Shown one piece after another: positions 32,976 through 42,334 of a stretch of 42,334 nucleotides of DNA. The notes beneath the pieces were generated by a model, which had not been told where the DNA came from, did no database searches, and saw only the letters and a list, made by a program, of their open reading frames with translations. The first letter of the stretch is position 1. Every line of letters starts with the position of its first letter. This DNA comes from Priapulus caudatus (lineage: Eukaryota > Priapulida > Priapulimorpha > Priapulimorphida > Priapulidae): the NCBI RefSeq assembly GCF_000485595.1, contig NW_014578145.1, forward strand, positions 60,939 through 103,272. The letters are read 5' to 3'. A program made the translations under genes and the position numbers.

Positions 32976-33168
32976 GCAAAGCCCGGTAACCGGACCGTCG
33001 ATGCGTCGCCGCGAAGAACGCGGCCGGCGGCCGTACCTAGATTCACTGTCGTCATGATGACGTATCGACGCAATGACCTGCTGCGCATGGTACTGACTAA
33101 CTACTCCAAGATGGCGTTCATATACAAAATTATTCTGCTCTGGCATAATCTGGGTATGTGTTCTACGA
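32976..33168 (+). pseudogene. EXTL2: EXTL2 exon 1 fragment, inverted copy
   Basis: 193 bp aligning without gaps to the reverse of 3840-4032, with five mismatches that I can count. It carries the 3' part of exon 1 (from AKPGNRTVD to LLWHNL), the same donor (GG|GTATGT at 33154) and ten more intron bases, then homology stops abruptly. The start codon and signal anchor are absent and no exon 2 follows in this orientation, so it cannot make the enzyme alone. Sequence upstream of 32976 and downstream of 33168 is repeat. Confidence 0.85.
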
Positions 33169-33930
33169 GCGCCAAAGCTAAGGGTAATTACAGATGCAAG
33201 ATCATCAAAATCCATCTCTCTTTGTCCCACGTGGCAGATATTTTTGGCAGTTACGAAAGTATGGCATGATTAAAATGGTGTAACGACTTCCTCGCGGGTG
33301 AATTGCTAAGACCACCGTGATTGTGTTTGTTTACAGGCTGGAGAGAATTTCCACTCAGAGTGTAGGTACGGACCAATGGAAATACTCCCCCAAGGCGCCG
33401 CGCCGCTGGCGTCATGCAGCAGCCAGCCGTATGTGGCTGCCTAGGATTAACCAAAATGACAAGTCGCAGCAACGCCAGCGACGGTATGCATCTTCAGTAC
33501 GCGATACTTGCGTGCGCGCGCATGCGTGCGGGCGTGTGTGTATTGTGAGCACAAGGTATTAGGCAAAAGTATTGAACATATATGCCGATATGGGGCAATG
33601 ATCAGTGGTCCAAATGGCAGAATATGAAGTTGACTGTCTAGTTGCTGCAAAAAAAGCCACTTTAGGGTCCTAATAGTTCCTATAGATTCAGATGCCTATA
33701 CCTCTTGGGGGGTTCTGTTGTACACACAAACGCACACACCTTAACATGAAAGAATTATGTATATTTTATATAATACTTTCGTATTTAATGTTAGCACGAT
33801 AGTATTAGATACCAATATACATAATCAATACAATTTTAAGCAACTGTTGTATTTCATAGCCAGAGACTAAATTAATACATTGGTACTTGTTTGTATATCA
33901 TTTAATATATGTTATGATTTATTTCTTATC
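33169..33930 (+). repeat. dispersed repeat, copy 2, with an insertion
   Basis: Matches 32027-32540 before and after an inserted stretch at about 33291-33505. Divergence is moderate, with many small indels. Confidence 0.7.
33337..33444 (+). CDS. candidate terminal exon inside the insertion
   Basis: After a good acceptor (GTGTTTGTTTACAG) comes a 35-codon phase-0 frame, AGENFHSECRYGPMEILPQG then AAPLASCSSQPYVAA, ending at TAG (33442-33444). A second frame is also open here. I do not recognise the product. The segment is specific to the second repeat copy, so it may be captured gene sequence like the neighbouring EXTL2 fragment. Confidence 0.25.
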   Translation, partial: AGENFHSECRYGPMEILPQGAAPLASCSSQPYVAA

Positions 33931-35690
33931 CCGATGCGTCTGATGTTTTGTCCGATGACTGACGAATACGTTCGAGCATGTAGTTCGGCTATTCATACAT
34001 AGCGACTACATCGGATGTTGCATCCATCCGATCATAACGTCATCACGGGCGCACGACACGACGACACATAGCTGTTGTAGTGGCATATGCTAAGTGTAAA
34101 GGTTGTTACATGTGATGGAGTGATATTCGCATCGGTGAGACAACATTTGAAGATAGGCCTAGTCAATGTCGTCTAGTTTTGTTACATAATGTTTGTTTCT
34201 ATCCACCGTATCCTGAGGAGAATTAATAGGCATGCCTTAATTAATAAAAAGGCAACACTTGTGTGATATTTAATGCATAACAGGGCGAAACAATTAAGAG
34301 AAAAAAATATCTAGTCAACTCGAAACACTACACGATAGACTTTAAAAATTCAGATCATTTGGTTATCGTGAAATTATCAATAGTATAATAGTGGTCGAAT
34401 GATATTATTATAGGACTTGTATATGTAAGTTAATACCCGACCGAGTCGGGTGTACGCGAGTTGATCAAAATGGCATTGCAACCGACTGTCGGGTGACCGA
34501 GTGATGAAAAAATCTGGCATTGGCACGTGCACGACCAGTCGGGTACCTGAGCGAATCGAAATGGTGCGGGAATTGCAATGGTGGTATTGATAACAGCGCG
34601 AAAATTCTGTCAACGATGAAAGCGCCAATGAAAAAGCATTGGCTAACACATCTTGCTCTTCCATTGTGCGTCCGCAACATAACATTGTAGATTAGCTCTT
34701 AAATTCTAGCAAATATAATGCTACACGCAATGATCAATAATGACAATTTATTTGGCAATGGTGAAATTATGATTCAAGGCTCCAAGACCTAAAATGCCAT
34801 CCGTCTGGTAAAATGCGAAAAGTACCACAGCCTACATACAGCGATTCATATACTACCGGCGTGAGTTTACAATGATAATTTATCTTTAAGTCAAAGCTCG
34901 CGTTTTTCTCTTTGGCCAAGCCAGAACTGGGCCAGCGCCGATACGCAATTTTGCATGTATTAGATGGTGCGGAGCGTGCAGCAAAAACTTCGTCTACGCC
35001 CTGAGCGATTAGCATTACGTAGACGACGTCACGTAACGCGACACGTACTACTATACAGGCCAGCCAAGCTACGCAAGCACATATTAGAGCTAGCTGTAGT
35101 AGTACGGAAGCCACAAATTTACGCACACACGTGCGTATACATGTATGAACGCACGCAGTCACACAACCGACGCAACGTAACGTACGCAGCGCAGCTGGCA
35201 CGATACATTCTAATGGGTGCATGTGATGTCTTTGTATGTGTGTGTGCGTCGCTGAGTGCGTGCGATCAGTGTTCTTAAATGGATGTTCCATTAGGAACAA
35301 TTGTTTGAGAAGCCAAAAAATCCGTTCCCTCAACAAATTATTTGTTAGCACTTTCTCACAAGTTCATGGCGTAAGATAAGTATGTCCATTCTAACACACA
35401 ATTTGAGCAGATGCATATCAGAGAGCTATTCACAGCTATTGGACAATATTTGTGAAATTAATTATCATCGCGCGAGGTGTGTGGTGTGAGAGTAGGTGAA
35501 CATTTATATTTACATTGAATAAGAGGCGTAATTAATTTCGCATGTATTATTATAAAACCGCAGGCTTATGTATTCCGCTGCAGCTGCCGCTCGTTACATG
35601 AAGCCCGCTGACGCAAAATAGAAATACAATTCATAATAAAACTTAATTACAAACAACAGTGTAGAAGTAGAATAGGTCTTGACACTTTTA
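33931..35690. other. repeat-like DNA without a clear gene
   Basis: About 33945-34080 has several (T)CCGATG/CATCGGA motifs. About 34434-34570 has repeated CGACCGAGTCGGGT-type palindromes, with a direct duplication of GTCGGGT...GCGA(G/A)T...AAATGG. Minus-strand frames at 34680-34580 (MEEQDVLANAFSLALSSLTE) and 35351-34767 are long, but I recognise no family. Confidence 0.35.
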
Positions 35691-35699
35691 TTGATATTT

Positions 35700-35870
35700 C
35701 AATTGGAAACATTGCAAAGAAATACAGGCAGCTCAATGCCAGGCTGAGCTGTTTCGGAGGGTTGTAATTTCCGCGGTAAAATTATCGACTGCTCGCCTGG
35801 CAGCTTTGATATCGTGCGCCGGCCATATGCATTCGGCCGCACGGATTCAATAGCTTGCCAGCGCTGGCAT
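35700..35870 (-). CDS. candidate terminal exon, unassigned
   Basis: Minus-strand frame ending KLQPSETAQPGIELPVFLCN-VSN and a TGA, with ATCAATAAAAG directly after the stop as a possible poly(A) signal. A possible acceptor (CCTACGACAG) precedes the CQRWQAIESVRPNAYG segment. A second minus frame is open over much of the same stretch. No family is recognised. Confidence 0.25.
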
Positions 35871-36210
35871 ACTGTCGTAGGTACGTCCCAGCGGTCGCGG
35901 TGCGCCTTGCCGCGGAAACTGCGCGCCAAGGATCTTTTGGCAGGCGCTTCGGATCACACCTCGCTTTCGCTAACGCGTGTCTAGTACCCGTCGTCAATGC
36001 TGGATTTGATGTTGTGATTTTGATTTAATTGTTAATGATAACTATTAATGGCGTTTCTGATATTCGGGGCCCCTCAGTCCAATCGTGGTTATGCAAAGAA
36101 AACTCTAACGTAGTTCGCAGAAGAGCCCAACGGTTTATAGATCTATTACCTAAGAGCATTCCGGAGAAATGTCGAAAATTTACCCAACTACGCCGTAAGA
36201 TGTCGCGTTA

Positions 36211-36220
36211 AAAGTGTGTG

Positions 36221-36251
<31 letters not shown>

Positions 36252-36345
36252 GTGTGTTGTGTGTGTGTGTGTGGTGTGTGTGTGTGTGTTGCTGTGTGTG
36301 TGTGTGTGTGTGTGTGCATGTACGTGTGGCGTGTGTACGTGTGCG
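36211..36345. repeat. GT array
   Basis: (GT)n with a few TTG and GC interruptions. It lies to the left of the 36.69-38.19 kb duplicate, mirroring the GT array at 1285-1672. Confidence 0.9.
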
Positions 36346-37436
36346 TGTGCGCGGCGCGGTGTAGTGTGTGAGTCCTCATATATAATTAGATTGAATGTAA
36401 TTTTAATTTTTTTTATTTATTATATACATATTATAATGTTATCATGAATGAATTTAGCCGCGCGTCCTAGCCCTGTGCGCAATCCTAGCAAGCAATCCGT
36501 CTGTGCTGTGATTAGGATCTGAAGCGACCACCCCCTGTCGGATATGTTAGCGGGATATTTGAGTGGGTGAAGCGAGTAAGGAGGCTCCGCCTCCGGAAAG
36601 TTTGCGTAGTTGCGTGAGTGAGAAAAGACAAGGGCTGGAACCTTGGAAGGGATGTTCGTAAGTTGTTATGAAGCGGGCATTTGGGTGTGTGTGTTCCCAT
36701 TATGCGGTCGGTGTTTACTTTAGCGCTAAGAGGTATATTTTACGTAACCGTCGCAGATCGTTTCATCGTCATGCAGCCATAGATGATCTGTTAACGTGGA
36801 GGTTTGTAACAGCGAATGGCGGAGAATTTATTGCGCAATTTAGTACGTCTGGCGAGCACAACTCTAAACACATTCTCCTGTCAAACTAAAAATGTGCAGC
36901 ATCTAGAGCGAAAAGAGTAGTACGGAGAAATTAAAGAAAAAGTGAAGGAAAAGGTAAGGAAGGAAGAAAACAAAATGAAAAGAAGGAAAATGAAAGAATG
37001 AAAGAAGGAAGAAGGGGGCATCAAGAGTAGAAATGGCGATACAAAAGAGTGAACGAAAAAATAGTTACGAGAGTGCGTAGTCTCTGTATATCTTCTCTAG
37101 CGCCTTCTACAATTTAAACTGTAAGCAGAGCGTAACGTAAAAATAATTGAAAGAAAAAACAGTGTTTTATATAGAACATGTTCATAGTAACATATAAGTA
37201 GTATCTGCACGTTGCATTGTTAGAATTTGGGAAACACTAGCCAGAATTAATCTGGCGCAGTGAGTTCCTCATATCATATGTCTCAACCAAAACAGCAATA
37301 ACGCAGTTATGCATACAAAGTTTCACAGAATTTTCCACAACAATCTTACGTGTAAAATTTGTTCCGTAAACCTAGACTGTGAATAGTTTGTTGAGTTTGG
37401 AAACGAGTTTGGGCAACTAATAACGTTTTGTACCCA

Positions 37437-37990
37437 GGCCTCCACACGTTATGCTCTTAGGAACTCATGCTGGTCAGGGTATTAATCGTCACTTATAAGC
37501 CGTGCAAAACAAGTTGATGTGGTTTACTGCGTTTGAATGTCTCAATGTAGCACACGGTTCCGTGTCATCGTAGCCCTCGTAAAATACTAACGAATATTAC
37601 GTTCATTACGACATCGTGTATCTTTCCTCTCCTTTGATATTATTCGTCTCCTCTCTCTCTCTCTTCTCTCCCACTCTTTTATCTCTCTTTCTTTCTTCTT
37701 TTTTTTTTTTTGTCGGCTCTCTCTTCGTCTCTCTCTCTCTCTCCTTGTCTTATTCATGTCTCTCCCTCTCTCTCATTCTCTCTCTTCTCTCTCTGTCTCC
37801 CACACCCACCACTCTCAACTATTTGCTCTAAACTCTACTCTATATTTCGTTCTATGTCTTCATCTTAACTTTTTAGTCATTGATCATCGCAGATAATGCA
37901 TCCGATTATCTTTGCAGTCAGAATTCGTTTTTCGGTTTGTCGAATACAACGAATACAAGTTTTCTTTTTATCGCCAGGCGGCCTTATATC
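37437..37990 (-). pseudogene. EXTL2: decayed EXTL2 exons 3 and 2 in the right-hand copy
   Basis: About 37437-37505 aligns with exon 3 (the complement of GGTCAGGGTAT...CGTCACTTAT) and about 37870-37990 with exon 2. Indels destroy both frames and the exon 2 acceptor area. Orientation is minus, opposite to the exon 1 fragment at 32976, so the two cannot belong to one transcript as assembled. Confidence 0.65.
37640..37800. repeat. CT array, right-hand copy
   Basis: Interrupted (CT)n with a T11 run, the counterpart of 3041-3155. Confidence 0.85.
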
Positions 37991-38190
37991 GCACGATCAT
38001 TACGATATAATAGAGGTAGAAATTTAATTACTGTGTAACAAGCCTAGAGTATCGCCGTTTTCTCGTCGCCGCTGTGTTTTAGTTCTAGACCATATATTCA
38101 ACGCAAACGGACTCATCACCGCAGAGTCTATACATCGTCTGAAGCGCACTGAGTAATCGCATAACTTCTGCTTTACCGTTAATAGATGCT

Positions 38191-38759
38191 CAAACCTATA
38201 AATAATAACCTAAGCCTAGCGGAGGAGATGAAAGTGTAAACGAACATTACGAGTTCTAATCTTTATCACCAAATAATAAAGTTAGAAAAAATCTAGCTCA
38301 TAAAGAAAAGGCCGAGAGCGCTCTAGAGGGCAACGATTAATAGGTATTATACTATGTAAACCTGAAGCTCAAGAATAATATAACGAATATATCTGCTGAA
38401 AATGATATAAAAAATATATACGGATAATGGTCCGGCTACACATATCTTGACCTCGAAATAGCTATCAATTAGTACATAAACTACTAGATAGAGGCTTAAA
38501 ACTAGTAATGGAAAATATAAGCGAGATGAGAGCGAAGATTACAATAAAAGACGAGGATAATGATCGTTATGTAGATACGAGAGCCTGTCTGTGTTTAAGA
38601 TATTGAGCGAAGGAGAGACCAAGTAGAGAACATATGTAGTATTCAACTAAACGAAGTACAGAATAGAAGAGAGAATATCACAGAGAACTAGAGATAAGAA
38701 AAATTGTGGATAATATCAAAAACAAGTAGTAAGAAAAGTAGAATTAATTGATGTTATCC
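38191..38759. other. AT-rich stretch, no gene
   Basis: Every frame is stop-rich. Its texture (AGATA, GAGATA and many TA steps) differs from the flanks. It may be old repeat or low-quality consensus. Confidence 0.35.
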
Positions 38760-41700
38760 AAGAAGAGGAGTCAACGAGGAAGCGAGTGAGCGCGGAGTTG
38801 AGCACAGTAAAAATCTGAAAGAGGAGCGGAAGAGGAGACAGAGAGAAGTGGAGGATGATGGACGGCAGTGATCGCCAGACCATGGAAGCATAGGGAGAAT
38901 AGCGCAGAGCACAGAGAATGTTTGCCGCGAACAGAGTGATAGTGCTGTTGCGGCCACCGTGAGTAAGAGGCGGATATCACTGAAACGATTCTTGAAGCGC
39001 AGAGTAAGTGTGTCTGTGGTCCAAGAGGATGATCTGCGTTAAATAGTTCGTCTCATGCAAAATATCTCTATTAATCCGAAGATTGCTTAGAACGAGGACC
39101 TGAACAGAGGCGCTCCAGAGCCAACCAACTGTGAGTCGATATTCCTCTGATCATCTTTTGTGATCACGCGACAGTCCTCCATTTACATAAATTCAATCTC
39201 CAGATCTTTGTACTTGTGAGTTTCTCTTTCCTTCACCATAATGTTAGAGGTCATCGTGTAGCGCTACGTCAATCAAACAGCATCGTTTTTCTTTCTGTGT
39301 GTGGAGCACTATATCAGGGCGGTTGCAGGGTATCGCGTGCATCTGTCTGCACCCGCCAGTATCCCACATTATGTTAGTATCTGCGACTGTTGGGTAACTG
39401 GTCTCGGAGTATGTTCATACCACTTGTCAGGTACTTGCTCACCAAGTTTGCACTTGCAGGATTTGACGCAGTGCAGATAGCTGGCTACTCTGTTATGGCG
39501 ATTATGTATCGTTGGGCCAGCACTGTGCATCCACGAGATGGATGTGGCTCATAGTTCTCCTCTGCCTTTGCTGCACATTCTTGCACTTTGTCTGTGTGAC
39601 GCTGTTGCTTGAGAGTGCGTGAGTGATCGGTGTTGGCTTGGTCTTGAGCTGCATAACAGCTTCCCGCTTGAGCCCGTGAAATACAGCCAGAACGGCTGCA
39701 GGTCTGGACAATGGCCTTTCGAGGCTCTTGTCAGAAATCTTCCACTAGCAAGGCTTGTTTCTCAAATACCTCGATCCTTCTCTGTCTATATTTGGTCTTC
39801 AGTCTCTGCTTTGATTGAGATTTTGGCTGGCGGCTGAGGAGACAAGTACTTGGCTTGATTTCTTTAGCCCTTCGCGTAAGAGGAGCGTGTGCTTGATACT
39901 CCAGAACTGATGACTTTTGATAAGCTTTTAAATTTTCGTCTTCCTTAAGCTCGATGTAGTCGCCTAGAACTACCAAATGGCAGTGTGTTGTACGCAGACA
40001 TCAGTTCAATGAGAACCCGACCACCATTTTGCCTCTTGATGATACAGTCGCTCTACATCTGCTTTTGGTGATGAGAACCGTGCAATTGGTTAGTAGCTTT
40101 TTGTCTTGCAGATCACAATCCCTCGATATCTGATCGCAGCCAGTTGAATCACGCCCTAAGCTGTCACGGTGACTGGGTGCCAGGCTATTGATCGCTTGTT
40201 ATCTTGTTTTTTTGAGGCAGAGCTCAGACTGAGACGTAGGCAACTCCGCGTATAGTACTCGCTTTAGCAATGTTCTCCTTCATCTTTGCATGCTGAAATA
40301 CCAATCACTTTCGTCTTACATCCAAGCATATTTGCAGGTGTCTTCGTTGGTTTAACTTTGTAGGGCTGTCTTGTCACAAGCTCAATATTTTCGAGCTTTT
40401 TACTAGCTTACCACTTTTAAGATTGCGGTTGCACACTTTTCCCAAGCCAAACTCCAATGTCATTCAACCTGAATTGCTTTGACTCGTTACCAAGGCTGCT
40501 CCAAGCTCATATTCGTTCTTGATGAACAGTTAAGGTTCATGTGAGAGCAGGGTGGCTGATTGGTATTGTTGTTTTATCGATGCTGTAATCCCATGCCCTT
40601 GTCTTATGTTGGGTAAGCTGGTGTTAGTGCAAGCAGAATAGGAGGGATGAAGCAGTCACCTGGAAGATTCCTCTCTGATTGAGATATCTTCTGTCCTTGG
40701 GTCAGCTCTTGAGTGAATAAGAAGCATTTCAGTCTTTTCCATTTTCTTCAATTGTAGCTTCCCCCATGACTGAATGATGGTTGGTGACACACGGGTAGAT
40801 TCTTCATGCTTGTCGAGAATCCAGGAAGTGGACACTGTCGAAGGCTTCTTATAATCAATCCACGCCATTCCTAGGTTCGCTCTTGAGCTTTTTTTGAGAC
40901 TATGCTCAAAATCATGTTTACTAATGAGAAAGTTGGTCTTTGCACACTTTAAATACGCTCTTCTTACAGCCTTTCTGCTCATCTGTGAGGAATGTTCGCT
41001 CTTTCTGTAAGTGATTGTAGAGGCGAGTTGCTTGATTGGCCAGCAGTGAGACTTTGTAGGTGGTTAGGCAGGCAAGTGATTGGTCGTAGTTTTAAGGTTT
41101 TTTGTTCCATTGTTTTGAAAAGAAGGAAAGTTGAACTCATGATGTCAAAACCACTTAGGGCTGATTGCCTTGGATCCGTTGATGGTGTCATTCAATCCTG
41201 GCCCGGTTTAGTGTATGTTTGATGAGGGCACTTAAATGCTTAATCCAGAAGTTGTGCGTTTGTCTGGGCCAGGAGACTTCCAGTCTGTGTGTCGCTTTGA
41301 TGGCCTGCTTGTACTTCATCAATTTGTAATGTCCAGTCCATGCATCCATTGCTACATTGGAATGCTTCCTCATCTTGTTTGATCCAAGTGCTCTTGGTAT
41401 TGTGGTCTTGTGCCAACCCTCCAGTATTCCACGCCCAGAATTGATTCGAGGTCGCTCTTTGAGGGAGGGCTTCTTGATGGTGCTATTGGTGCTCGTTGAG
41501 AGTGCGGTAGAATTTTTTGGCAATCTTCATGAAGGAGCTTATTCTGATAGTAGTGCTCACTCCGCTAGTAAACCTTCTCACCTCTGAGTTTTGGCCTGTA
41601 CTTCCATCTTTATTTCTTTCGAGCTCGTCATACGAGTCTTATTCTCCCTACGGCTCTTGCATAAGATGCTCCTGCCTTGGATGTACTTGTTTTGTTGTGA

Positions 41701-42235
41701 CACCTTTTTTTATTTCGCTACGGATGGAGAGGTCCTTGCGATGGTTTTCATTTTTGTTCTGATTCTCTTCTTCGCATGTTGGTTCACTGTGTGGCTTCGT
41801 GATTCTCTGCTTTGTCTCTCCAGCAATAACAGCAGCAGTCGCGTACATTAATTCATTGATATTCTGATAATTTTAGATGGTTATCTTTGATGATTATTGG
41901 TGAGGGCCTGATTTGCAGCTTGAATATCGTGCGCGTATTGCCTTGTTGAGATGATCTTTTTCAGGTTCTGCGTTGATCCAGGGGATTGCCTGAGTTTCAA
42001 AGCAGCTTAGTAGAGATTCGATCTTCCATATCCACTACTGATTCAGCTTCATTGGTATCCGTATGCTGCGGTGTTTGTTCAGCCTCGGGCTCGGGGTTGT
42101 AGGTATTCAGGTTGCTTAGTGGGGATAAGTGTTGGTTGCGATGCATTATTTTGCTTTCGCACGCTGCCACTATCTGTTCAAAGTTCAGTATTCGGTGAGC
42201 TTCTTGTTCTTTAATAATCACCTCCTGGTTATTAA
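38760..42235 (-). mobile_element. decayed non-LTR retrotransposon (reverse transcriptase pol)
   Basis: Minus-strand pol pieces appear in the correct order but in shifting frames. The N-terminal basic region has SIRSEIKKGVTTKQVHPRQE (about 41750). The pre-RT part follows (THRLEVSWPRQTHNFWIKHL, about 41290), then LRPITCLPNHLQSLTA (about 41090). RT core remnants read LGMAWIDYKK (about 40880) and IFQ...LLFCL (about 40650). A C-terminal Cys/His-type zone is near 39540, then KWYEHTP and a C-terminal domain (KYKDLEIEF, about 39205). The RT catalytic AFD-type segment is changed to PSTVS. I saw no apurinic endonuclease. Stops and frameshifts make it inactive. It matches a pol type I recall from several invertebrate genomes; the clade is not assigned. 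Confidence 0.8.
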
Positions 42236-42239
42236 AATC

Positions 42240-42298
42240 TGTTTAATTATTATTATTATTATTATTATTATTTATTGATTATTATTATTATTGATTAT
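42240..42298. repeat. ATT array at the 5' side of the retrotransposon
   Basis: (ATT)n with GATT interruptions, near the right edge. Confidence 0.85.
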
Positions 42299-42334
42299 TG
42301 TTTAATGTTATTATAACTACTAACTGATACTAAT

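Larger units (their letters stand above)
36685..38190. repeat. noisy direct copy of 1660-3450
   Basis: Same order of landmarks as the left-end segment: TTTAGCGCTA, CGCAGATCGTTTCATCGTCA, the purine tract, TGTAAAATTTGTTCCGTA, decayed exon 3, the CT array and decayed exon 2. It has two large deletions and many one-base indels. Confidence 0.75.

Noticed and set aside
34767-35351. 195-codon minus-strand frame
   Set aside because: Large parts derive from ACGC/CACA-rich sequence and Cys/Val bias. There is no family similarity or splice support. The tail segment is less biased but unrecognised.
36119-36193. Possible small exon (acceptor TTCGCAG, donor GTAAGA; RRAQRFIDLLPKSIPEKCRK)
   Set aside because: Splice signals look fair, but the segment is short, no family is recognised and no partner exon is found. 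Too weak to list as a gene.
38420-38450. A DNGP-like string resembling a retroelement integrase motif
   Set aside because: The surrounding frames are full of stops and no other integrase landmark is present.

Overview
The window is nuclear DNA from an animal, most likely a (marine?) invertebrate. The case rests on spliced GT-AG genes for metazoan proteins, a short TTAGGG array, many GT, CT, GAA and GATA microsatellites, and several TIR, LTR and non-LTR transposon remnants. I cannot name the species. A 10-N gap at 18698-18707 shows this is a draft assembly. Several large blocks occur twice, which affects how everything else should be read.

Four exon sets can be read with matching splice phases. 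(1) Minus strand 4182-1112: the first four coding exons (645 nt, 215 codons) of an exostosin-like 2 (EXTL2, GT64) glycosyltransferase, with signal anchor and DDD motif; its C-terminal exons lie past the left edge. (2) Minus strand 10887-10765: the first coding exon of the mRNA-decapping protein DCP1. (3) Plus strand 16998-19606: three exons of a xyloside xylosyltransferase 1 (XXYLT1, GT8-like) gene with signal anchor, DAD motif, stop and poly(A) signal; its last exon is present twice, on the two sides of the gap. (4) Plus strand 32976-33168: a 193-bp inverted copy of the EXTL2 exon 1/intron boundary, sitting between two copies of an unrelated repeat. A few further open segments have plausible splice or poly(A) signals but no family I recognise.

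Layout: 1-4.2 kb EXTL2; 4.2-10.7 kb satellites, an inverted repeat with telomeric repeats in its loop, and TIR elements; 10.8 kb DCP1; 13.61-16.74 kb block D1 (TIR element, LTR with primer-binding site, GAA tract); 17.0-19.9 kb XXYLT1; 20.0-24.4 kb minisatellites and small palindromic elements; 25.01-28.36 kb block D2, a direct but insertion-rich copy of D1; 28.4-36 kb repeats, the EXTL2 fragment and unassigned exons; 36.7-38.2 kb a noisy direct copy of 1.66-3.45 kb including decayed EXTL2 exons 2 and 3; 38.8-42.2 kb a decayed non-LTR retrotransposon pol on the minus strand.

EXTL2 and XXYLT1 are both secretory-pathway glycosyltransferases (glycosaminoglycan linkage region; O-glucose glycans on EGF repeats), but nothing here shows a functional link between them. 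I see no prokaryote-style or clearly new multi-gene system. The strongest unusual signals are the duplicated and scrambled blocks, the exon-sized EXTL2 fragment, the LTR followed by a tRNA-like T-arm imprint, and several different TIR families that share a GCGCACA-type terminus.
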